64,000 bases of DNA from Apostichopus japonicus (taxonomy: Eukaryota; Echinodermata; Holothuroidea; Aspidochirotida; Stichopodidae): assembly GCF_037975245.1 (NCBI RefSeq), contig NC_092577.1, positions 4,932,001-4,996,000 on the forward strand, given 5' to 3'. Numbering within the stretch: position 1 is the stretch's first letter; the number at the start of each line of letters is the position of its first letter. Positions 36,133 through 45,999 of this stretch are shown here, one piece after another. The notes beneath the pieces are model-generated. The model was not told the DNA's origin. It worked only from the letters and a program-made list of their open reading frames with translations, and searched no databases. The translations under genes were made by a program, and so were the position numbers.

Positions 36133-38461
36133 AAAGGAATAAGTTTAAAAATAATATAGATTTACAGTGAAAAAAATATATAAAAAAATAAGAAAAAATA
36201 AGTGAGTTTTAAGTAAATTTAAGTAAAAAAATGACAAAATCCCTTAAAATATGAATACGCAAAATAAAATGGACGCAGCACTAGATATAAACTGAGTGCC
36301 TCACTCTGTTACACTGTTTGCCTCACTATATTCCACTGATTGCCTCATTATGTAAACTCAATTTACTTACTAATGGATAACCCATCTATCTTTCAGTTAT
36401 GATTGCCTTACGCAACCATCACAATGGATTTCCCGAAACTACATTAAGAAACTGTATAAGTGTTACCCTAAATTTACAAGAGTAATCTTAACGCCACAAA
36501 ATGACCCTTCTACCGTCGTACTCTTTCGCACTCTCAGCTGATGTGGATTTAACACCTCCGAGAAGTGTCCATGGACCAATCTATCCCTGGGACAAACATT
36601 ACAGAGGGCCATTGGCCAATTACGATGGTGATCCCTCTAAGGAGAAAGCAGAAGATATTATCGCAAATGGGGTCAAAGTTCAAGTAGAAGCTAAAAAGGA
36701 AGATAAGGCAGCTCCAAAACCTGATAAAAAGGTAAGTTTTTGTTTCAATATCGAACAAGAAAGGAGAGTATATGATGGTGATGGTGTGTGTGGATGTGTA
36801 TGTGTGTGTGTACATACATGTGTAGATGTTTGTTAACAAAGGCTGTTATAATCTTCTAAACCTAAGACTTGGTGGTCATATGCCTGGGTGTAGGATGCAT
36901 ACCCACCCTGACCTCACAGGGTCAGAGGTCATCAATCAAATACTTTGGCCATTACACATACCAAAATGATAGAATGGTCAATAAACTCCTACATATCCAG
37001 AGCTATGTGTGTTTTTGAAAAAGTGTCTCAAACTTCTTTTCAATACTTTGCTTAGAGGTCAAAGGTTAATTGAGGTCGACATAGATCAAAGTCTAGTAAG
37101 TATCTAGTAAGTATGATCACTTCAAAACAGAAGTCCTATTGTTTGCTATTATGGTTGAAGGTCAGTTGAGGTCAAAAGGCAAAGTCTGTAAACTTTGTAA
37201 ACATGATTTTGAACTCCAAACTTAAAGCTTGGATGAACTCCAAACTTGGCATGTGTGTCCACCTTAGTAAGCGCTTGAAACCATTGTTTTGAAGGAGAAA
37301 GGTCACTTGAGGTCGGTAGAGTCTGAAAAGCTTTCAAATATGATAGGTTAGAAAGGGGAAAAAACTTGGATGAAAAACTCATACTTAGTGTGTAGATTCA
37401 CTTTTGTAGGACACACTATGATACCTGTGGAGGTCAAAAGTCTGAATGTAGCATCAAAAACTAGGCAAAGTTGTGTTTGTCATGTTAAATTTAAATGATC
37501 CCACAGAAAAACTAGGCAAGGAATCGCTACGGCTGTGCTATTTCATAATCTTCAACACATTCTCATTGTAACCACTTTTCCTTTCTTGCGTTACTTGCAG
37601 GTTCCGGTAGATTTCGTGAGCGAGCAGAAGGCTGTACAGCTGAGCCGTCACAAACAGTTAGAAGATACCTGCAAAAAATACCCGCAACTCCACATTGGGG
37701 CGATCAACGTTGACACACAGAGGCACATACTGGTCAACGAGAAGCACAAGTTACTGTACTGCTTCGTACCCAAGGTCGGCTGCAGCAATTGGAAACGCGT
37801 CCTGATGAAGCTGGTCGGGAAGAGTAACAAACCCCTGGCCGAGATCACGTCGGACGAAGCCCACTACAAACATGGGATGCGGAGACTGCAAGCGTACAAG
37901 CCAGAGGATCAGAAGAAGATGCTGGAGACGTACACCAAGTTCGTCTACGCCCGGAATCCCTTCGTCCGCATCCTCTCGGCTTACAAGAACAAGTACGGGG
38001 ACGTGGTCATGTACAGGAAGGAGACCTACTTCCACCAGTTTGCGAAGAAGATGATCAAGAAGTATCGTGAGAATCCGTCCCAGAGGGCGCTAGAGACGGG
38101 GGAGAATGCCACGTGGACGGAGTTTGTGAAGTATTTGACGGACCCCGCCAAGAACTATTTTGACGACCACTGGGAGGAGATGTTCAAGCTGTGTTCCCCC
38201 TGTAAGATCAAGTACGATTACATCGGTCACCTAGAGACGATTGGTGCGGATGCGAAATACATGTTGGATACGCTGGGCCTGAGTAGTCAGGTGGAGTACC
38301 CATCTCCCAAGACCAGCCACCCCACCAACAGTACCAGCACCTTTGAGAATTCATTCAGCGAATTGACGATCGCACAACTGAAAGGGTTGTGGCAGATCTA
38401 TCAGAAGGATTTTGAGTTGTTTGGTTACGAGAAGCCGGACTTTTTACCTTCGACGGTGTAG
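33337..38461 (+). CDS. carbohydrate sulfotransferase 2 (HNK-1ST/CHST8-14 family)
   Basis: Coding exons 33337-33442, 36538-36731 and 37601-38461 join cleanly (phase 1 then phase 0; donors G|GTTAGT and G|GTAAGT; acceptors CTCTCAG and TTGCAG) into 386 residues. Predicted Golgi PAPS-dependent glycan sulfotransferase, acceptor unknown. A short basic tail (GRYRQR) precedes an anchor at about 11-28 (WCVVGVVMTVFITCTIYM). The stem, largely exon 2, is Lys/Asp-rich. The catalytic domain covers about 143-386, with the PAPS loop PKVGCSNWKR (157-166) and 3'-phosphate motif ARNPFVRILS (217-226), where the usual REP is RNP but the key Arg and Ser remain. Sequons are at 269 and 343. The pyrimidine-rich acceptor near 33286 implies an upstream non-coding exon. 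It is a tandem paralogue of the gene at 22304 (shared LCSPC-type and YIGHLETI motifs). The first intron (3.1 kb) is mostly mobile DNA. Confidence 0.93.
33578..33989. mobile_element. non-autonomous hAT element, family B copy 1 (412 bp)
   Basis: Starts TAGGGATGCACCGGAT and ends ATCCGGTGCATCCCTA; subterminal CCGGCCGGA words recur at both ends. A perfect 8-bp duplication GTTGCTTG flanks it (33570-33577, 33990-33997). It lies in intron 1 of sulfotransferase 2. The reverse complement of a related copy is at 49031-49419. Confidence 0.93.
34130..34437 (-). mobile_element. tRNA-derived SINE (minus strand) in intron 1
   Basis: Read on the minus strand from 34437: a tRNA-like head with A-box 'tggtcaagtggttaagg' and B-box-like 'ggtttgagccc', then 'gttgtgtccttgggcaagg' and 'tctcttcacccaggtg', the core shared with the SINE at 2466. 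No (ATT)n tail is visible at the distal end. Confidence 0.75.
34438..34885. other. intron 1 sequence, repeat-G-like
   Basis: 34668-34830 resembles the repeat G copies at 32460 and 39740 ('ctgtta.cagat', 'gataccaaatttgaaa'). 34878-34885 is the left target duplication of the next hAT element. Confidence 0.4.
34886..35724. mobile_element. non-autonomous hAT element (839 bp) in intron 1
   Basis: Starts CATGGGCGGCGATCC and ends GGATCGCCACCCATG (one mismatch between the inverted ends), with a perfect 8-bp duplication TTGCTAGC (34878-34885, 35725-35732). 'atatcccccc' words lie near both ends. There is no transposase frame. Confidence 0.9.
35735..36370. repeat. short-period minisatellite split by an AT-rich insert
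   Basis: Degenerate units of roughly 22-24 bp such as 'cactgtttgcctcactac' and 'actgagtgcctcactatgtt' fill 35755-35950 and resume at 36286-36370. Between them sits an insert with an inverted repeat around 'agcgctctt...aagagcgct' (35978-36013), an (AT)n run (36093-36129) and a duplicated 'cttaaaatatgaata' block (36041 and 36243). The insert looks like a younger element with a SINE/LINE-type tail; its class is unresolved. Confidence 0.6.
36890..37480. repeat. degenerate AGGTCA-bearing repeat in intron 2
   Basis: Pairs of AGGTCA-like hexamers recur about every 100-150 bp (near 37053, 37155, 37298 and 37428), commonly as 'gaggtcaaaggtt' or 'aaggtcacttgaggtc' followed by 'aaagtctg'. Similar arrays are at 25565-25760 and 50050-50420. 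Not coding. Confidence 0.6.
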
Positions 38462-38558
38462 CATCCTAGTAGGCTGAGCAAAAGGATTTTGAGCTGTTCG
38501 GTTACGAGAAGCCGGACTTTTTACCTTCAACAGTGTAGCATCGCAGTAGGCCGAGCTC
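38405..38558 (+). repeat. 77-bp tandem duplication of the 3' end of sulfotransferase 2
   Basis: The block holding the last 18 sense codons, the stop and about 20 bp of 3' UTR (38405-38481) is repeated at 38482-38558; the stops lie at 38459 and 38536. The four differences within the coding part are all synonymous (TTG/CTG, TTT/TTC, TCG/TCA, ACG/ACA), while three more differences fall in the ~20 bp after the stop. The second copy is behind the stop and so is not translated. It may come from a diverged allele or paralogue, or from a haplotype join in assembly. Confidence 0.92.
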
Positions 38559-40430
38559 TGCCGTTCACTTAATATTAAATACTCAATATTAAATATTTAA
38601 CAAGAACGCTGCAGGGTGCATTTTCATTCGCCTAAATCTGATGATATGAGCAGTAAAGTACCAGTAGAAGGTTATTGAATGTACTTTGATGCTAAAAAAT
38701 TCCCCGGAATTTGTGATTGCATCACTGACATGTTGGGTATCAAAGGCCCGCTGGACCAACAGAGATTGGGTTCTCACACAAGTTGCTGGTTACCTAAAAA
38801 GTAAAAACTTTGACATTTGTACAGTTGCAGTACAGGTATTTGTTTACTTCTATTCCACCTTATCTATGGTCTGCATTTAACATGCGCTACAATTTTACAA
38901 AACTTGGTACCGATTTAACTTTTCATCCCACTGACTTTTTTTTATATATAAAATTCAGTTGCAAAAGATTTGCCTCCTGAAATGAATCCACGGATGTGAT
39001 CCCACACTTGTAGTGCAAAATAATATTTTTTCTCCTCGCGCCTTTCTGGGAAGCAAATGGTGGTGCTCTTCCTAATTAAGTCCACAAAATTCCTGCCCAT
39101 GTCATACATGGCGATGAAGTTTCGTTGTTTCCAGATTCTTTCAGAATTTAGAGTGAAAATTTCAAGAAAATGTTCCTGGTTCAACATTTTTAATTTTAAT
39201 TGTCCTTTTATTATTTGAAAAAACCAGCAATTTGTAATTACTTCTACAAAATTACTGCTCATGCCGTATAGGGTATTAGTGAAATTTCGTCCTTTGAACA
39301 GTTTCCAGATTATTTTCAGAATTTAAAGTGAAAATTTCATTTCCTTCAAAAACTTTCATGGTTCAACAATTTTTCATTCATGTGGGTAAATCAAGCACTT
39401 GGCTGTTATAAAGGAGTTTTAATTTATTTGTATTGTCTTCATTTGGATTCAGTTTAAAGAGGTTTCGAAATGTAAACTTTAAAGAGGAATGGATTTAAAG
39501 GAACTTGTTGGATGTATCAGTCTTGGAGTAAAAAGGTACTTAGCCCACAAAAAAAAATTGACCTCTATACCTGAATGAATAATTAGTTGTTGCTAACATT
39601 GGATTAACTTAGGCTATTAGAATCATCTTGCTGATAAACCCTTGAAAACCTGATAAATTTGGAATATTTTATTAGCTCTGTCAATATTCTCTGTACAGAA
39701 TTACAGTGTCATCAAAATGCACTTTTTTGGGGGTATATATATTCTTTTCCTCTGTGGACAAATGAATAAAAATATTTTGAAGAAAACCAAAGACACTTTC
39801 AGCTCAATTGATGACATCATCAATTCTGCTGTTGCCAGATACAATTTCACAAAAGATCACCAATTTCAAAAATAAAATCATAGTTTCATGATATAACATG
39901 CTATGAGGATGTGAGTTTGGTGTAAGAATACAGAAATTTCCAGCATTTTTTTTTTGGAAAGCAATCAACTTCAAAAGCAATCAACTTCAGAGAAGCAATC
40001 AACTTCAGAGACTAGTGAATCTTTTTTGAAATGAGGACAAAAAGAAAAAAAAGGTGGGATTTATGGACAACTATAAACAAGTTTCAAAAGTTAATGTAGT
40101 TAAACTAAATAAAATATCAAAGCAAATTATTTATGTATTTTCTAAAATAATGGTGACTTTTTGGCTCAAATTGTATTTTTGTACGTTTGTGTTGTGTAAC
40201 TGGGATAATAGATTGTTGGCAATATTTTTCTGATAAAAATTGGACTTTCAAGTAAACAAACAATTTTTGCCTTATTTTCCTTTTATATCATTTGTTGAAG
40301 AAACAAAACTATATTTTGTCTCACGCTATGTGACATTTTTGTATTAGTTCCATAAATCATAGTGAGTAGATCATATATATATATATATCTTTTTTATGTA
40401 AATGACCAGAGGTGTGGAGGAATGACAACT
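38559..40430. other. 3' flank of sulfotransferase 2 with diverged repeats
   Basis: 39080-39192 and 39243-39376 are a diverged tandem duplication ('gtttccagatt.tttcagaattta.agtgaaaattt'). 39740-39930 is repeat G copy 2. 'agcaatcaacttca' repeats three times near 39960-40010. No gene seen. Confidence 0.5.
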
Positions 40431-40794
40431 TTAAATGCATTGATGACTCGCCCCAAACCGCTGCCATCTGAAAATGTTAACTTTCTGTTGCTGGCAAGTG
40501 AAGTTTTGTTCATGTCGTTACAAAATGCAGACAGTAATGAAACGTGATACCTTGTTATCTTTACCTGGACCTGAGATGTCCATTGCTGTATCGTTTATAC
40601 ACTGTGTTGTGGGTATTGACCGCAGCTGTATGTACTGACTGTACACTAGTGCCTAATTATTGACGGTAGCAAGCTGTGTGTGTATTTTCTGGGATCGATG
40701 GTGGTGTCTAACACTTCTGTTACACCTCATTTGAAACTAGGTCAGATTACCGGCATTAGACGTTTCCTTTTGCGCGAGTCTTCACACCCTTTAA
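40431..40794. mobile_element. TTAA-flanked MITE, copy 2 (364 bp)
   Basis: Same element as 10998-11362, same orientation, bounded by TTAA (40431-40434, 40791-40794). The copies agree over most of their length, for example 'aatgcagacagtaatgaaac' and 'gattgaccgcagctgtatgta'-type blocks, with scattered substitutions and a 3-bp insertion near 40702. Confidence 0.85.
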
Positions 40795-41668
40795 ATATCA
40801 AATAGTGCCTTCTGAACCATATTTAGACCATTATAAGTCAACGTAGGTCTAAATGCAAGGTCGAGCAAATTTCATTTTAGTGTGAGGTTTCAAGGGAGGA
40901 TATACACACCACACACACTCTTGATCGGTACCTGAGGACATCCTGGGTGTCTGTGTGGGGTGTAATTCTCCCTGGACTGAATGTTAAAATCCCCAAACTG
41001 AACGTTTCCACTAACTGAGGATGGGGCCGAGTAAGGGAGGGGGTAAGTGAGGTTGAGGCATGAGACTGTTTGAATGGTAAAGAGTAAAACCTATTACATG
41101 TAGTATAGATGTGTTGTAGTAAGTATTTATTTATTGTGAAATATGTTTCGTAGCAGGTGTACATATATATTTGTATAAATATACCAATATGGTATTATGG
41201 TAATATGGTTGTTTGAGTGGTAGAAAGTGAAATCTGATGAACAAATTTATTCTATGTCAAACATATATATGTCTTTTCTGAATGTTAGAAAGTAAGATAA
41301 GAAGAAATTATGTAAAATGGATATGTGTGTAAATATGATGATGCCTTTAGTATCCATTGCTTGATTGGGGGAGATTACAAAGCTTGTGTAAAGGATATAT
41401 GTTCTGTGTTTAGCATGTAGTTAATATAATGGAAGGCTTTATATTACTGTTTGATGATTAAAAAAGAGTAAAACGGTAATCAGGAAAGGTTATTAAACTG
41501 CAGAAATGGACTTTTGACAAATCCACAGGGAAATGTTGAAGAGACATTTAGCTTTAAGAAGACACAGACTTGACCATCATCAACACTAGCTTATATGTTA
41601 GAGATCTTTGTGTAGAACAACACCGAACATCTATATTTCCTGGTTGGGAGATATCTTAGCTAAACAGG
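40795..41668. other. intergenic, nothing recognised
   Basis: AT-rich; no exon or repeat boundary recognised. Confidence 0.4.
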
Positions 41669-41872
41669 AGTGTTAGCTCAGTGGTTAACGCCGGTGCCTT
41701 TCAATCATAAGGTCCCGAGATCGAGTCAACCCAAGATTAATGTATGTCGTCCAGTTACAGAGTTGTGGACAATTCATAATCATGGGCGTTAAATATGAAT
41801 GTAAGAGACTGACTTCGGTCAGCTTGTGGCTTTGATAAGCCAATGATGGCTTCTTTGCAAAATACATACAAA
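41669..41872 (+). mobile_element. tRNA-derived SINE (TACA-tail family), copy 1
   Basis: The head 'gttagctcagtggttaacg' matches a canonical A box. 'gagatcgagtc' sits where the B box should be. The body 'attaatgtatgtcgtccag' to 'gccaatgatggcttctttgc' is shared with 2080 and 42131. The 3' end is short ('aaaatacatacaaaa') and lacks the 'gcttgcaggaggatc' block. Confidence 0.85.
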
Positions 41873-42130
41873 AGTTGTGTCTGGAAGCTGTGAGTCTTGT
41901 AAATCTGTGATGTCATCATATCACCACTACTAGGATCCGAAACGTTGCTCTTTCGTTCACTTCGGTCTTCTGCTATATCTTTTCAAGTTTAAAATGTCAA
42001 CAAATGTTGAAACTGCCATCTGCCATCGTTAGGTCATGTTTAAGAGCTTCAATTTTTTTATATTCATCAAATCTTGAGTACAGCAAATATACATTATAAT
42101 ATATATTTACATAAACGGAAAGCATTTCTA

Positions 42131-42562
42131 GGGAGTGTTAGCTCAGTGGTTAATGCCGGTGTCTTTCAATCATAGGGTCCCCAGTTCGAGTCACTACAAG
42201 ATTAATGTATGTCGTCCAGTTACAGAGTTTAGCCTTTAAATGCATGTATGTACTTTGTCTTTTTAGCCTTTGAAGAAGATCCTGCTAGGATCGAAAGGTC
42301 AGGCCAACTTACTTTTTACACAGTTACAGAGTTGTTGACAATTCATAATCATGGACGTTAAAGATGAATCTAAGAGACTGACTTCGGTCAGCTTGCGGCT
42401 TTGATAAGCCAATGATGGCTTCTTTGCGAGTTCCTGCTTGCAGGAGGATCTAAAATACATACAATACATACATACATACATACACGCATACATACATACA
42501 TACATACATACATACATACATACATACATACATACATACATACATACATACATACATACATG
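42131..42562 (+). mobile_element. tRNA-derived SINE (TACA-tail family), copy 2, interrupted
   Basis: Full-length copy: A box 'tagctcagtggtta', B box 'agttcgagtca', body, 'gcttgcaggaggatctaaa' block and a ~100-bp (CATA)n tail. The body is interrupted at 42230-42320 by a separate 91-bp insert flanked by a duplicated SINE sequence. The intact reading is restored by removing the insert and one duplicate. Confidence 0.88.
42230..42320 (+). mobile_element. 91-bp nested insert with hammerhead-like motif (Penelope-like?)
   Basis: Flanked by a 13-bp direct repeat CAGTTACAGAGTT (42217-42229, 42321-42333) inside the SINE. It contains TTGAAGA (42270-42276), a 5-bp stem GATCC/GGATC with loop TGCTA (42278-42292), then GAAA. 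This arrangement matches a hammerhead core (CUGANGA - stem II - GAAA) with the leading C changed to T. Such motifs are known from the terminal repeats of Penelope-like elements, which also make variable-length target duplications. The assignment is inference. Confidence 0.55.
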
Positions 42563-45500
42563 CATTTAAAACAAATTCAAGCCCTGTGTATGAAGCAACA
42601 TACGATCTTTGATATCCCCTAAATGGGTTAATATTTTTCTAAGCTGTTTTGGGGACGTGGTTGATGACAAATATCTCTCTCACATTGACCAATAATGATG
42701 GTTGGGTTTGTGTCTCCTGGATGGGGTGAGGCGAGATGTGGAGGAGAGGGGGGGGGGTAGGAGGAGTTACTTATGACAGTTTTCTCTATCACATGGACCA
42801 TTGATAATGGTTGTGTTTGTGTCTCCTTAAAAGATGTCACTTCATTCTGTGAGAGTATCTAGTCAGTACCGATTCTACTGACCAGAATCAGGTAATGGAG
42901 TTTCTGTAAATTCCATCTCACTCGTGGTCAAGTTGATTTTTTTTTTACCTGTTTTGAACTAAGTAAGAGCAGTGGATCTGCTGAGAAAGAACAAGGAATA
43001 ATTACAAATCCCACCAAGGAGCTCAGAGAAGAAATTTAATCAGGGCTTCAATGCAGTGTGTGGGGAGCATGGCTTTTAATGAACATTGCCAGGCCTGATG
43101 GAGGGGCCAGAGAAAATATGGGATAAAGAATCCTGTATTCTTATTTTGAGAATGACGTGACCTTATTGTCCCCGGGGCCCGACTTGGCCCTCAGTGCCTC
43201 AGGATGTTGGACTAACTTGTCTCCCCGCATCCCACATATACCAGCCCATCTAATATTGCTTTTTATTTCAGGTATTTTATATTTTTGCAATAAATTCAAT
43301 TTATGAATTCAATAAATTGTGTGTTACTACTTAGCTGTAGATTACATATATACCTGGTACTACTTTATTATAGTAATTATACCAAATTTACTTTCTTATT
43401 AATATTACCCAATTTTTACTATTACAATTGTTGTTTGTTGTTACATAATAATCTCACAGAGCCTCCCGTAATACCAACATCACCGAATCTTTCATAATAA
43501 AGCTCTTACAACATGCGCATTGTATGTTAATGTACTTTGTATCATATATAAGTGCCTTTCTTATTCTTTGCTGCTAGATTTTGTATAATTTCAACCTTGA
43601 TGATGACAAGTACTTTCAAAATTTTCAACCTTTCACATTTTTTTTTTTTTTGTGTTAATTATTTGGTGCACGAGATCAATAAACTAGATAAAGTCTGGAA
43701 ATTAACTTCTTATGCTTTTTGTTACTTGTTTAATTTGTATAATCTTCAATCCACCATGAATGAAAATGTTAGAGAAAAGAAAAAGAACAAGCTATCAAAT
43801 TCTAAGAGAAGATAGCTGTTATAAGCCCTCTCTTTAACAAGTCTCTGACTTCCACAATATCCTTACCCCCTGTAAGTAGTCGTTGCTCCATTGTGGTTCC
43901 GATGCTTTGCATCCATCCGACGAACCAATGCAGTCAAGTTGGTGTATATATTAGTTTTTGGGTGGATGGTGTGTGTGTTACACCCAAGAGCTATTAAACA
44001 CGGTATCCTCAAGAAGGAAATAAGTGATTGATGTCAAACTTGGTGTATACGTTGATCAGGGTCAGTAGATGATCCATATTGTATTCAGTGGAGTTATCAT
44101 GCATATTAATGAGAGGGCGGGGCTTAACAAAATTCTTAAAAATGTCAATATCTCTTCAACCGTATTTCCGATTTAGTTCATACCTGGAAACGTCCTTAAT
44201 AATTTGATCTGGCAGATTTGAGCTGATTTAAGGAGACAGAACTCGATCCATCATCCTTAGTCTACATGATGGAGATCAATGTGGTGAAAAGAATCCCCCC
44301 CCCCCAAAAATAGCTAAATTCAGTATTAAAAGCTTCAATATTAGATTCAGCATTTGCCAAAATCTCCATTCCATAATATAAGCATCGTAATCAGCTGTAA
44401 GTACAGGATTTTGTGAAAGAGAGGATCGAGATGTGGCTTTGGGACAGTTGAAGCCAACTCAAATATAGGAGGCTTAGGGATCCTCTCTCAGAAAGAAAAT
44501 ATCAAACCAAAACTTTTAGGCATCAAGTTTAGTGGATTCTGAGGCATACCATTGATTTTTTTTTGTGAGGTTGAAAAGAAGGGATAGGTTGGGGGTGTGT
44601 AGGTGGGTGGGTGGGTAGGTGGGGTGGGGGTGGGTGGGTATACCTTTAGCTGCTTGAGGATGTTATTTGTCACAGATATGGTTCATAATGGCCAATATTA
44701 AATTTTGAGTTTGCATCTCCTATTATTCACTTCCACCTCCCTGCCCCCCTAGAAAGATAGTGTTAAGGGATGGGGAACTCCCAACAGCCACGCCCCAATT
44801 TTTTTTTTTTTTAGGGTGGGATAGCATGAATACATATATAAATGGAAGATATGGCCCCAATATTATAAATCACATACAAGATGGGTAGGAATTTTTTGTG
44901 CATGGAAAAACATTATCTTGATGTATTAATTTCAGAAATAGTGTTAATGTTTCAGCTGATTTGATTTCAACCATGTGAGGAAGTTTTACCGCACAATTGA
45001 CAAAAGTACGTACTGTAGTAGAGTGTGATTACTATGGCAACTGTATAGTAAGGTAAGAGGGGCACCAATAGTTTAAAAAGGGGAAAATACTCATGACCTG
45101 CAAACGGCAAAGTCCTTGTAGACATGATGGTGGAGTGCCAGAGATAAGGGCAAGGGGTTAGGAGCGGGGGGGGGGGCACTGGGGGCGCATGCACCCCCAC
45201 ATTTTTGAAAAATAGCAAATGTGCCCTACTGGCAAATAAAATGTACCCCTTTGATGACTGTCTGAAGAAATGTTTTTAGGATATCTTTAGCCTTTGTCAA
45301 ATTTAAATAGATCCCCGTGCACCATAATAGTATTGTATCATACTAACACATCATATATATTTAACCTGATATGGCCGGTGTGTATCGGTTTATAGCATAA
45401 CGAGTGATGGTTGTGGAATGAGAAAGTGTCCCTCTGATGTTGTGCCCCCCACTTTTTGGAAGCTTCCTACCCCCCCCCCGGATAAGGGCACGGAAGTCTA

Positions 45501-45999
45501 CATGATGTTGAGGAGCGGCACACTTCCTTTGTGCCCTGACACTGATGGCTATATGATCCTAGTACAGAAGGATCTCCATCAACCCCTTGCTGTACCTCTT
45601 ACATTCTTCCACTAAATGCCATGAAGTTGTTTCTGTTATCTGGATATGGTGTTAGATAGATAGACATGTTGTGGATGGGCTGGCAGCATGGGAGGGGCAT
45701 GGGAGGGGTGGGGTGGGGGGGGGGTGGGGTTAGGGTTCCTGGGAACTGTCTCCATATTTGAACCCTTGCATTCTGTAAACCAGTATCAAAATGTGGAAGA
45801 CTTACCTGTACTATCCAACAGGGTAAGGGAGTGGCATAGTAGAAGAGAGAATGCAGGAGGGGTAAATAGAAGCGCCAGGGCGGGAAAATAAGTTAGACTA
45901 GAACTGCCTTTGATGCCGCTTACTAATACAGGGTATGTACAGAGTCTAACAAAACAACATTTGTTTTTGAGCTTACCGAACTTTTTTAATCAGAAAGTC
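42563..45999. other. intergenic, low-complexity tracts
   Basis: G/C runs at 42748-42758, 44297-44306, 45165-45175, 45472-45480 and 45715-45723, and T runs at 43630-43641 and 44800-44811. No gene was recognised; open frames of 60-90 codons lack features. Confidence 0.4.

Noticed and set aside
42299-42565. Met-Tyr-Val-Cys repeat protein on the minus strand
   Set aside because: Translation of the (CATA)n SINE tail.
45100-45500. Possible hAT element with G-rich/C-rich ends
   Set aside because: The ends look weakly complementary (ggggcac../..gtgcccc), but no convincing inverted termini or 8-bp duplication was found.
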